A stretch of 40,173 nt of DNA from Prolixibacteraceae bacterium (GTDB lineage: Bacteria > Bacteroidota > Bacteroidia > Bacteroidales > Prolixibacteraceae): positions 1 to 40,173 of the forward strand of contig JANXYV010000032.1 of the NCBI GenBank assembly GCA_025355875.1, given 5' to 3'. Position numbers and translations under genes: made by a program. This document shows positions 32,821 to 40,173 of this stretch, in pieces; the first letter of the stretch is position 1, and each line of letters begins with the position of its first letter. The notes beneath the pieces are model-generated. The model had not been told where the DNA came from. It was given only the letters and a program-made list of their open reading frames with translations, and searched no databases.

Positions 32821-33288
32821 ATGGCAACTTTACGAATTGGCGATCATGCTCCTGATTTTTCGGGGCTGAACCAACATGGAGAACAAGTTTCGTTAAACAC
32901 ATTCAAAGGGAAAAAGCTGATCCTGTATTTTTATCCGAAAGATAGTACTCCCGGATGCACTGCCGAATCGTGTAATTTGAATGATAATTACCAGATGTGG
33001 CTTTCGAAAGGTTATGAAGTGCTGGGAGTAAGCCCCGACAATGTTTCGTCGCATAAGAAGTTTGCCGACAAATTTCAGTTTGGATTTAATCTGCTGGCCG
33101 ATCCGGAAACAAAAATTTTGCAGGCTTATGGCGTTTGGGGCGAAAAAAGCATGTATGGTAAAAGCTACATGGGCGTTTTGCGCACCACGTTTGTTATCGA
33201 TGAAAACGGGATTATTCAGGAAATTTTCGAAAAAGTTGACACCAAAAACCACACCGATCAAATCATTAAAGCAATAGATATCAAGTAA
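32821..33288 (+). CDS. bcp: Thioredoxin-dependent thiol peroxidase (Bcp/PrxQ)
   Basis: This 155-residue peroxiredoxin has the motif [14 protein letters not shown], with peroxidatic Cys46 and resolving Cys51 as in the PrxQ/Bcp group. It reduces hydroperoxides using thioredoxin. ATG 32821 ([13 protein letters not shown]) is the family start; an ORF extension to 32797 includes the promoter element. recA follows one base after its stop, giving a bcp-recA pair that would couple oxidant defence and DNA repair in one transcript. Confidence 0.95.
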   Translation: MATLRIGDHAPDFSGLNQHGEQVSLNTFKGKKLILYFYPKDSTPGCTAESCNLNDNYQMWLSKGYEVLGVSPDNVSSHKKFADKFQFGFNLLADPETKILQAYGVWGEKSMYGKSYMGVLRTTFVIDENGIIQEIFEKVDTKNHTDQIIKAIDIK

Positions 33289-33289
33289 T

Positions 33290-34315
33290 ATGGCAAAAGA
33301 AGAAAAATTAAGTCAGAACGCAGAAAAGCTAAAAGCCCTGCAATTGACCATGGATAAAATTGAGAAGAGTTACGGAAAAGGCTCAATCATGAAATTAGGC
33401 GACCGTGCAGTGGAAGATGTATCTTCCATTTCTTCGGGTTCTATAGGCTTGGATATTGCCATGGGAGTGGGTGGTTATCCGAAAGGCAGGATCATCGAAA
33501 TATACGGACCAGAATCGTCCGGAAAGACAACCCTGGCAATTCATGCCATAGCCGAGGCTCAGAAAGCTGGTGGAATAGCCGCAGTAATTGACGCCGAGCA
33601 CGCGTTCGATCCGGGATATGCCACCAAATTAGGGGTAAATATTAACGAATTGTTGATTTCACAGCCCGACAATGGCGAACAGGCCCTTGAAATTGCCGAT
33701 AACCTGATTCGTTCGGGTGCGGTGGATATCATCGTAATCGACTCGGTGGCAGCCCTGACACCCAAAGCTGAAATTGAAGGCGAAATGGGCGATTCGAAAA
33801 TGGGGCTTCAGGCACGACTTATGTCGCAGGCCTTACGCAAACTGACAGCCAATATAAATAAAACCAAGACTTGCGTGATTTTCATCAATCAACTTCGCGA
33901 AAAAATCGGGGTCATGTTTGGAAATCCTGAAACCACTACCGGTGGAAATGCGCTGAAATTTTATGCTTCAGTTCGTCTGGATATCCGACGCATTGGTCAG
34001 ATCAAAGATGGCGAAGAAGCACAAGGGAATCATACCCGGGTGAAAGTGGTTAAAAACAAAGTGGCGCCGCCATTCAAGAAAGCTGAATTCGACATCATGT
34101 ATGGCGAAGGAATTTCGAAAACAGGCGAAATCGTTGATTTGGGGGTAGAATTAAACATTATCAAAAAGAGCGGATCATGGTTCAGTTACGGCGAGACCAA
34201 ATTAGGTCAGGGACGTGAATCGGTGAAATCCGTTCTTCAGGATAATCCGGAATTGGCACTTGAACTGGAAGCCAAAATAATGGAAGCTTTTACCGGGACA
34301 ACCACGGTAAATTAA
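33290..34315 (+). CDS. recA: Recombinase RecA
   Basis: This 341-residue protein has Walker [10 protein letters not shown] (73-81), the DNA-binding L1/L2 loop region around [20 protein letters not shown], and the family block [14 protein letters not shown]. RecA forms filaments on single-stranded DNA for homologous recombination and triggers SOS in bacteria that have it. It is one base downstream of bcp, so it is probably co-transcribed. It ends with a strong terminator. No intein or truncation is seen. Confidence 0.98.
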   Translation: MAKEEKLSQNAEKLKALQLTMDKIEKSYGKGSIMKLGDRAVEDVSSISSGSIGLDIAMGVGGYPKGRIIEIYGPESSGKTTLAIHAIAEAQKAGGIAAVIDAEHAFDPGYATKLGVNINELLISQPDNGEQALEIADNLIRSGAVDIIVIDSVAALTPKAEIEGEMGDSKMGLQARLMSQALRKLTANINKTKTCVIFINQLREKIGVMFGNPETTTGGNALKFYASVRLDIRRIGQIKDGEEAQGNHTRVKVVKNKVAPPFKKAEFDIMYGEGISKTGEIVDLGVELNIIKKSGSWFSYGETKLGQGRESVKSVLQDNPELALELEAKIMEAFTGTTTVN

Positions 34316-34339
34316 ATAAAGTTTAAAAACACAGGATTG

Positions 34340-34380
34340 TCCGGATGAGATGGCTTTGCTGTTTCATCCGGATTTTTTTT
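34340..34380 (+). terminator. Intrinsic terminator after recA
   Basis: TCCGGATGA (34340-34348) pairs perfectly with TCATCCGGA (34364-34372), followed by eight T residues. It is a textbook Rho-independent terminator. Confidence 0.9.
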
Positions 34381-34495
34381 AATACTATTTTGCGCCGCAA
34401 TGTTAATTCGATTGAATTTGTAGTTTATTTGCCGAAAATGTAAATCAGGAAGCCTGAGAACAAAGGTTTTAAGGATTCTGTTAATTTGAATGGTC

Positions 34496-36925
34496 ATGAA
34501 AGTTTTAAAATTTGGAGGTACCTCGGTCGGAAGCGCGGAGAATCTCCGGAAAGTGAAAGAAATCCTGGTGGGGCAGAACGATGATATCATCGTTGTGGTG
34601 TCGGCATTGGGCGGTATTACCGACAAAATATTAAGTGCAGCAAAGATGGCTGCGATCGGAACCGGATACTTTCAGGCTGAATTGACAGAGATCAATAATC
34701 GCCACTACGAAGTGATCGAAAAACTCTTTGAGGGTGAAAAACAATCGATGGTTAAAGGTGGCACACAGGATTTGCTTAGCGAATTGGGGCGCATTGTTCA
34801 TGGAGTTTCGCTGATTGGCGAACTTACTGCAAAGACGCTCGATAAAATAGTAGGCTTTGGCGAACGCCTGTCATCACTCATTATTTCAGAATTCATTCCG
34901 GGAGCAAAGTGGTTTGATTCGGGTAAACTGATCCGGACCAACAGCGATTTCGGGAAAGCCGTTGTCAATTTCGAAATCACAAACCGGCAAATACAATCTG
35001 CTTTTGAGTCTTTTTCTGGAATTGCCATTGTTCCCGGATTTATTTCAGGTAACGATGCTGGCGAGTACACTACCTTGGGACGCGGAGGTTCGGATTATAC
35101 CGGGGCTATTTTTGCCGCCGCCATGGATGTTTCGTCGCTCGAAATCTGGACCGATGTCAATGGCTTTATGACCGCTGATCCGCGGGTAATCAGTAAAGCA
35201 TATACCATTAAAACGCTGAGTTACTCCGAAGCGATGGAACTTTCGCATTTTGGTGCGAAGGTGATTTATCCGCCAACCATCCTGCCGGTATACAAAAAAG
35301 GTATTCCGGTCCGGATCAAAAATACACTGGAGCCTGAAGCGGAAGGAACTTTAATTACTGATAGCAAACTGAACGCCAGCGACTTCCCGATCAAAGGGAT
35401 TTCGTCGATTTCGAATATTACGCTGATAACCATTCAGGGACTTGGAATGGTGGGAGTAACCGGAATTTCGGCACGGCTTTTCGGTGCGCTGGCCCGGCAG
35501 AACGTGAATGTCATCCTGATTTCGCAGGCTTCTTCTGAAAATTCAATCAGTTTTGCCATCGATTCAGCCAGTTCTTCAAAAGCGGAATCGGCCATTCGTC
35601 TTGAGTTTGAGCGGGAGATTCAATTGGATCAGATCAATAAAATTACCATCGAGGAAAACCTTGCCATCGTGGCCATCGTCGGTGAAAATATGAAACACTC
35701 CACCGGTGTGGCCGGAAAACTGTTCAATACCATCGGAAAAAACGGGATTAACATTATCGCCATTGCACAGGGAGCTTCTGAACTCAATATTTCATGGGTG
35801 GTAAAAATCTCTGATTTACGGAAAACCCTGAATGTAGTTCACGAATCCTTTTTCCTTTCTGAAAATATTGAACTCAATGTCTTTTTGCTTGGAATTGGTT
35901 TGGTTGGAGGAAATCTACTCGAACAAATCAAACAGCAGCAACCCAAATTACTCAGGGAAAAGCACCTCAAGATCAAGCTGGCAGGCGTTGCCAACTCCAA
36001 AAAAATGCTTTTTAATCGCGATGGAATTGAGATAGATTCGTTTCGGGATAAAATGAATTCTCAGGGCGAACAATCGGGTTTGGAGGAATTTAAAAATGAA
36101 ATCATCCGGCTGAACATGTACAATTCCATTTTTGTGGATTGTACGGCCAATGATAAAGTTGCCGAATTGTATGCCGAGCTTCTGAATGCAAACGTTTCGA
36201 TTGTTACCGCCAACAAAGCGGCTGCTTCGTCTGAATATGAAAACTATGCGCTCCTGAAAAAGATTGCCAAGCGAAAAGGCACCAAATTTCTGTTTGAAAC
36301 CAATGTTGGCGCGGGTTTGCCAATTATTACCACACTGAACGACCTGGTAAATTCAGGCGATACTATTCTGAAAATTGAAGCCGTTCTTTCGGGAACCTTG
36401 AACTTTATTTTCAATACTATCAGCGAAACGGTTCCTCTGAGTCAAACCGTCCGCATGGCAAAAGATCAGGGATATTCCGAGCCGGATCCCAGAATTGATC
36501 TGAGCGGGGTGGATGTGGCCCGGAAACTGTTGATCCTGGTTCGTGAATCTGGTTACCGGTTCGATATGAAAGATATCAAAATCAATCCATTTATACCTGA
36601 AAAGTATTTCGAAGGCAGCGTGGAAGACTTCTGGAAAAACCTTACGGAGATGGATGCTGAATTTGAGGAAAACCGGAAAAAGCTGGCTGATGCTGGCCGT
36701 TTCTGGAGATTTGTCGCCAGGTTCGATCAGGGAAAAGCCGAAATCGGATTGCAGGAAATTGGGGCGGGTCATCCGTTTGCCGACCTTCAGGGCTCCAATA
36801 ACCTGGTGATGTTTACCACCGAACGCTATCAGGAATACCCGATGATCATCAAAGGTTACGGAGCCGGCGCTGCAGTGACTGCTGCCGGTGTGTTTGCCGA
36901 TATTATCAGGGTGTCGAATATATAA
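34496..36925 (+). CDS. thrA: Bifunctional aspartate kinase / homoserine dehydrogenase
   Basis: This 809-residue fused enzyme starts with the aspartokinase domain (MKVLKFGGTSVGS, to about residue 290). Paired ACT regulatory domains follow (about 310-460, including LGMVGVTGISARLFGALA). The C-terminal homoserine dehydrogenase has the NAD(P) fold FLLGIGLVGGNLLEQI and the catalytic region GAGLPIITTLNDLVNSGD. It catalyses the first and third steps from aspartate to threonine and methionine. ACT domains imply feedback control by an end product, likely threonine. ATG 34490 is an alternative start, two codons earlier. It heads the thrA-apgM-thrC cluster. Confidence 0.96.
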   Translation: MKVLKFGGTSVGSAENLRKVKEILVGQNDDIIVVVSALGGITDKILSAAKMAAIGTGYFQAELTEINNRHYEVIEKLFEGEKQSMVKGGTQDLLSELGRIVHGVSLIGELTAKTLDKIVGFGERLSSLIISEFIPGAKWFDSGKLIRTNSDFGKAVVNFEITNRQIQSAFESFSGIAIVPGFISGNDAGEYTTLGRGGSDYTGAIFAAAMDVSSLEIWTDVNGFMTADPRVISKAYTIKTLSYSEAMELSHFGAKVIYPPTILPVYKKGIPVRIKNTLEPEAEGTLITDSKLNASDFPIKGISSISNITLITIQGLGMVGVTGISARLFGALARQNVNVILISQASSENSISFAIDSASSSKAESAIRLEFEREIQLDQINKITIEENLAIVAIVGENMKHSTGVAGKLFNTIGKNGINIIAIAQGASELNISWVVKISDLRKTLNVVHESFFLSENIELNVFLLGIGLVGGNLLEQIKQQQPKLLREKHLKIKLAGVANSKKMLFNRDGIEIDSFRDKMNSQGEQSGLEEFKNEIIRLNMYNSIFVDCTANDKVAELYAELLNANVSIVTANKAAASSEYENYALLKKIAKRKGTKFLFETNVGAGLPIITTLNDLVNSGDTILKIEAVLSGTLNFIFNTISETVPLSQTVRMAKDQGYSEPDPRIDLSGVDVARKLLILVRESGYRFDMKDIKINPFIPEKYFEGSVEDFWKNLTEMDAEFEENRKKLADAGRFWRFVARFDQGKAEIGLQEIGAGHPFADLQGSNNLVMFTTERYQEYPMIIKGYGAGAAVTAAGVFADIIRVSNI

Positions 36926-36926
36926 C

Positions 36927-37036
36927 AGCCCCCTCTAACTCCCCCGAAGGGGGAGGATATGGAGCTTATTAGGAATATTTTTTGAGAAAAAAGATGATCT
37001 AAAGTTTTCCCCCTACGGGGGAACGGAAAGGGGGCT
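36927..37036. repeat. 110-bp MITE-like element with CCCCC/GGGGG ends
   Basis: AGCCCCCT at 36927 and AGGGGGCT ending at 37036 form terminal inverted repeats. Each end also contains an inner CCCCC/GGGGG hairpin. The right end, read in complement, closely matches the repeat after gltB (23619-23650). It fills almost the whole gap between thrA and apgM and stops four bases before the apgM ATG, placing a G-rich run just upstream of that start. Confidence 0.7.
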
Positions 37037-37040
37037 TTTT

Positions 37041-38249
37041 ATGAAATATATAATTGTTTTAGGAGATGGAATGGCCGATGAGCCTTTGGCTGAATATGGA
37101 GGTAAGACTCCGCTGCAAATGGCGGATAAACCGGCAATTGACAATCTGGCAAAAATTGGGAGAACCGGTCGTTTGAAAACAGTTCCGGAAGATATGCACC
37201 CGGGTAGCGAAATCGCCAATATGTCGGTTTTGGGTTACGATGTACATACTGTTTTTGAAGGGCGCGGTGTACTCGAAGCGGCTAGCATCGGCGTCAGCCT
37301 GGAAGAAAATGATCTGGCCCTGCGGTGCAATTTGCTGACCATCGAAAATGAATGTATTAAAAATCATTCTGCCGGACATATCTCCAATGCCGAAGCTTAT
37401 GAACTGATTGATCTCCTGAATAAAATGCTGGGAAACGAAATGATCCGCTTTTATCCCGGTGTTTCATACCGTCATTTGCTGGTAATCAAAGGCGGTAAGA
37501 AGCAACTGGTTTGCACTCCTCCGCATGATGTTCCGGGAGAGGCATTTCGTCCAAGACTGATTAAACCTGAAAATCAGGAAGCTTCGGAAACAGCCAGATT
37601 GCTGAACTATCTGATACTTCGCTCGCAGGCTCTTTTATCTGACCATCCTATAAACCTTAGAAGAAAAGAGATCGGCAAAGAAGTTGCTAATAGCATCTGG
37701 CCCTGGTCGCCGGGATATAAACCGCAAATGCCAACCTTGAAAGAGCTTTTCGGAATTGAAAAATCGGCAGTGATTTCGGCGGTTGATCTGATTCAGGGAA
37801 TTGGCGTTTATGCCGGAATGGATGTGATTAAGGTTGAGGGTGCCACTGGTTTATACAATACCAATTACGAAGGAAAAGCCAAAGCCACCATGGATGCGCT
37901 GAAAGTTCATGATTTGGTGTACCTTCATGTGGAAGCCAGCGACGAGGCCGGTCACGAGGGAAACGTGGAACTGAAAACCAAAACCATTTCTTACCTCGAT
38001 CACCGGATAGTTAAATATCTGGTGGAAGAAACTGCAAAAATGGACGAACCCGTGACCATTGCCGTTTTACCCGATCATCCAACGCCATGTGCAACGAAAA
38101 TACATACCCGCGACGCAGTGCCGTTTATCATTTACCGACCCGGCGAAACTCCTGATGATGCCCAGTTTTACGACGAATTTGAGGTGGCTAAAGGTTCGTA
38201 TGGAGTTTTGAAAGGCGATGAGTTTATGAGAGCGTTGATAAAGAAGTGA
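37041..38249 (+). CDS. apgM: ApgM-type 2,3-bisphosphoglycerate-independent phosphoglycerate mutase family protein; possible homoserine kinase
   Basis: This 402-residue alkaline-phosphatase-superfamily enzyme has the metal-binding GDGMAD (8-13), candidate nucleophile Ser62 in GSEIANMSVLGYD, and the ligands HVEASDEAGHEG and LPDHPTPCATKIH. These match the archaeal-type (ApgM) phosphoglycerate mutase group. It lies between thrA and thrC exactly where a homoserine kinase (thrB) is expected, and no GHMP-type thrB is present. Family members in this setting have been reported to act as homoserine kinases. The assignment is inferred from context and family precedent; glycolytic mutase activity remains the alternative. 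Confidence 0.88.
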   Translation: MKYIIVLGDGMADEPLAEYGGKTPLQMADKPAIDNLAKIGRTGRLKTVPEDMHPGSEIANMSVLGYDVHTVFEGRGVLEAASIGVSLEENDLALRCNLLTIENECIKNHSAGHISNAEAYELIDLLNKMLGNEMIRFYPGVSYRHLLVIKGGKKQLVCTPPHDVPGEAFRPRLIKPENQEASETARLLNYLILRSQALLSDHPINLRRKEIGKEVANSIWPWSPGYKPQMPTLKELFGIEKSAVISAVDLIQGIGVYAGMDVIKVEGATGLYNTNYEGKAKATMDALKVHDLVYLHVEASDEAGHEGNVELKTKTISYLDHRIVKYLVEETAKMDEPVTIAVLPDHPTPCATKIHTRDAVPFIIYRPGETPDDAQFYDEFEVAKGSYGVLKGDEFMRALIKK

Positions 38250-38278
38250 TCCGTGTTCAGTCGCAGTTTTCAGAAAAA

Positions 38279-38362
38279 ATGGTCATTAGTTGTCATTTGC
38301 TTCAATTCATTTAATCGTCACTCAGTAGTGAAAAATGACAATGAATGACAACCAACGACCAT
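38279..38362. repeat. GTCATT inverted repeat before thrC
   Basis: ATGGTCATTAGTTGTCATT (38279-38297) pairs with AATGACAACCAACGACCAT (38344-38362) with two mismatches, making a long stem with a 46-base loop. Further GTCA and TGAC copies lie in the loop. It resembles the tract at 12815-12920. It lies in the gap before thrC and could reduce read-through. Confidence 0.6.
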
Positions 38363-38393
38363 CAATTACTTAAAATAATAGATACGAATATCG

Positions 38394-39695
38394 ATGAAAT
38401 ACTACAGTACCAATAAATCAATTCCGGCGGTTTCGCTGATGGAAGCAGTGACCAAAGGATTAGCCAGCGACAATGGGCTTTTTATGCCTGAACGGATTGA
38501 TGTCTTTGCATCGGATTTTTTCAGGCAAATTCCTGAAATGAGCTTTCAGGAAATTTCGTTCAGGGTCGCCCGTCAATTATTTGGCGAGGATATCGATGAG
38601 CAGATCTTGAAAGAAATTGTATACGATACGCTGAGTTTCGATTGTCCGGTTGTTCCTTTAAACAACAATATTTATTCGCTCGAATTGTTCCACGGTCCGA
38701 CTTTGGCTTTTAAAGATGTGGGTGGTCGGTTCATGGCTCGGCTGCTGGCACATTTCCTTCAGGGATTTGAAAGGGAAGTCAATGTGCTGGTAGCCACTTC
38801 CGGAGATACGGGTAGTGCCGTGGCCAATGGTTTTTTGGGAGTTCCCGGAATTAAAGTGTTTGTGCTTTATCCCAAAGGTTTGGTTAGTGATATTCAGGAA
38901 AAGCAATTTACAACGCTGGGAAAGAACATCACAGCACTTGAAGTGGACGGAACTTTTGACGATTGCCAGCGACTGGTAAAATCCGCTTTTCTTGATCAGG
39001 AATTGAATGATTCGATGGTTTTGACTTCGGCCAATTCGATTAATGTGGCCCGTTTTCTTCCGCAGTCGTTCTACTATTTCAATGCATATGCCCGTTTGCA
39101 GGAAGCCGGAATAAAAGGCGATCTGGTGTTTTCGGTTCCCAGCGGAAACTTCGGAAACCTCACCGCAGGTTTGTTTGCCAAAAGGATGGGACTGCCGGTT
39201 AACCGCTTTATCGCAGCCAATAACGAGAACGACATTGTATACCAATACCTGAAAACCGGAAAGTACGAACCGCGTTCATCGGTAGCCACCATCGCCAATG
39301 CCATGGATGTAGGAGCTCCGAGTAATTTTGCCCGGATTTTGGAATTGTACGGTCATTCTCATACAGATATTGTCACCTATATGGTCGGTTACCGCTATTC
39401 TGATGCGGAAATCCGTGGAACAATGAAAAAAGTTTTTATTGAAGAAAATTATATGCTCGATCCTCACGGTGCGGTTGGATACCGCGCTCTGAATGCTGAT
39501 TTGAAAGCCGGTGAAGTGGGTGTTTTTCTCGAAACAGCGCATCCGGCTAAATTTACCGAAACAGTGGAAAACGTTTTGGGCAAAGGAACTGTGATAATGC
39601 CTGAGAAACTGGCTGAGTTCATGAAAGGCGAAAAACTTTCGATACCAATGAGCACCAGTTTTTCCGATTTTAAAGACTACTTACTAAAGAAATAA
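38394..39695 (+). CDS. thrC: Threonine synthase
   Basis: This 433-residue PLP enzyme has the cofactor lysine Lys107 in LAFKDVGGRF, the phosphate-binding SGDTGSAVANGF and the SANSINVARFLPQ block of threonine synthase. It converts O-phosphohomoserine to threonine. The N-terminal MKYYSTNKS matches the bacterial ThrC start. It is the last gene of the thrA-apgM-thrC cluster, separated from apgM by 144 bp that include a repeat. A terminator-like hairpin follows. Confidence 0.97.
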   Translation: MKYYSTNKSIPAVSLMEAVTKGLASDNGLFMPERIDVFASDFFRQIPEMSFQEISFRVARQLFGEDIDEQILKEIVYDTLSFDCPVVPLNNNIYSLELFHGPTLAFKDVGGRFMARLLAHFLQGFEREVNVLVATSGDTGSAVANGFLGVPGIKVFVLYPKGLVSDIQEKQFTTLGKNITALEVDGTFDDCQRLVKSAFLDQELNDSMVLTSANSINVARFLPQSFYYFNAYARLQEAGIKGDLVFSVPSGNFGNLTAGLFAKRMGLPVNRFIAANNENDIVYQYLKTGKYEPRSSVATIANAMDVGAPSNFARILELYGHSHTDIVTYMVGYRYSDAEIRGTMKKVFIEENYMLDPHGAVGYRALNADLKAGEVGVFLETAHPAKFTETVENVLGKGTVIMPEKLAEFMKGEKLSIPMSTSFSDFKDYLLKK

Positions 39696-39719
39696 AATTA
39701 TTTGCATCAGGCCAGCAAG

Positions 39720-39755
39720 CCGTTTCCGATGGTTTCGGAAGCGGATTTGTTATTT
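39720..39755 (+). terminator. Probable terminator after thrC
   Basis: CCGTTTCCGA (39720-39729) pairs with TCGGAAGCGG (39735-39744) with one G-T wobble, followed by ATTTGTTATTT. It is a fair Rho-independent terminator. Confidence 0.6.
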
Positions 39756-39797
39756 AAATGCCTTACTTTGGTGGTAAACAATCAATTGTGATCTATC

Positions 39798-40067
39798 ATG
39801 ATAACGGTAAATCAGGGAGATATCCTCCGTTTGTGCACAGAAAAACTGTCTGAATTGTTTGGTACCGAAGTAATCGTAACCCAATCCCGGAATGTGGGTG
39901 GAGGTTGTATTAATCAGGCGATTCGAATGGGAACGAATGTCGGCGAATTTTTCCTGAAATGGAATGCTTCGGCGCCCACTGATATGTTTATCAGAGAAGC
40001 ATTCGCATTGAATGAAATGAGATCAGCGAAAAAGGATCACATGACAAAGTTGTGGGGGACAATATAA
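39798..40067 (+). pseudogene. Truncated fructosamine kinase family gene (5' part)
   Basis: The 89-residue product matches the N-terminus of fructosamine/ketosamine-3-kinases: a SRNVGGGCINQAIRM nucleotide-binding loop, EFFLKWN with the ATP-binding lysine, and FIREAFALNEMR. Family proteins are about 285-300 residues, so most of the kinase domain is missing. Similarity stops near residue 75 (about 40025), and the frame ends at 40067. A transposase start lies immediately downstream (40102), so an insertion probably broke the gene. The remainder may lie beyond the right edge. The intact enzyme phosphorylates glycated amines for repair. Confidence 0.75.
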
Positions 40068-40101
40068 AATTGAATCTTTGTTCCAAACAAATAGAGATGC
40101 A

Positions 40102-40173
40102 ATGACAATGTTAAATGATCATTACCAGAGCTTAATTCAACTTATATTACCCCAAGAGATATTCGATTATTTT
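40102..40173 (+). CDS. Partial insertion-sequence transposase, ISAon1-like N-terminus
   Basis: The frame opens at ATG 40102 (MTMLNDHYQSLIQLILPQEI, then FDYF) and runs off the window edge. The short LIQLILPQEIFDYF block resembles the N-terminal region of ISAon1 family transposases of Bacteroidota. Only 24 residues are visible, so the assignment is tentative. ATG 40108 is an alternative start. The IS left end must lie between about 40025 and 40100, but I could not fix its inverted repeat. Confidence 0.5.
   Translation, partial: MTMLNDHYQSLIQLILPQEIFDYF

Overview
The window looks like a chromosomal segment of a Bacteroidota bacterium, most likely of the Bacteroidales/Marinilabiliales type. This rests on TAnnTTTG-type -7 promoter elements, few Shine-Dalgarno sequences, a surA/MoxR/OstA envelope operon, a lone DUF2795 gene, a thrA-apgM-thrC threonine cluster without a GHMP-type thrB, and ISAon1-like transposase sequence at the right edge. 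No rRNA, tRNA or CRISPR array was seen. Most genes are core metabolism or envelope housekeeping. The accessory content is mainly small palindromic repeats, one REP-associated transposase and an insertion-sequence end.

Region by region: 1-2.4 kb is a repeat-rich island with a Fic-HTH protein and a REP-associated tyrosine transposase (RAYT), surrounded and even interrupted by its own palindromic repeats. 2.5-9.8 kb is a co-directional envelope-biogenesis operon (two-domain PPIase, SurA-like lipoprotein, SurA, small membrane protein, MoxR ATPase, OstA-like protein). 9.9-11.8 kb holds three accessory genes (exported VOC protein, ORF6N protein, FGE/SUMF1-fold protein). 11.9-13.6 kb, on the minus strand, carries DUF2795, a PduO-type cobalamin adenosyltransferase and a LolD/MacB-type ATPase. 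13.7-18.8 kb, on the plus strand, carries recG, a C1 peptidase and argH. 19.1-25.3 kb is gltB and gltD, the two subunits of NADPH glutamate synthase. 25.5-28.9 kb contains an aldo/keto reductase, a lipoprotein metallophosphoesterase and a heavy-metal-associated lipoprotein. 28.9-32.7 kb is on the minus strand: heme o synthase, then a SPOR-clpS-nfeD-floA operon. 32.8-34.3 kb is bcp-recA. 34.5-39.7 kb is thrA-apgM-thrC. The last 400 bp hold the 5' part of a fructosamine kinase gene broken off next to the start of an IS transposase.

Functional themes: folding and delivery of outer-membrane proteins and LPS (surA cluster, OstA, SPOR, flotillin), nitrogen assimilation and amino-acid synthesis (gltBD, argH, thrA/apgM/thrC), and DNA recombination and repair (recG, recA). 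The most unusual observation is a 55-bp REP element lying in frame inside the RAYT gene, with a further REP supplying that gene's stop codon. I found no evidence of a new multi-gene defence or biosynthetic system. Several families of dispersed palindromic or MITE-like elements are visible and are itemised.
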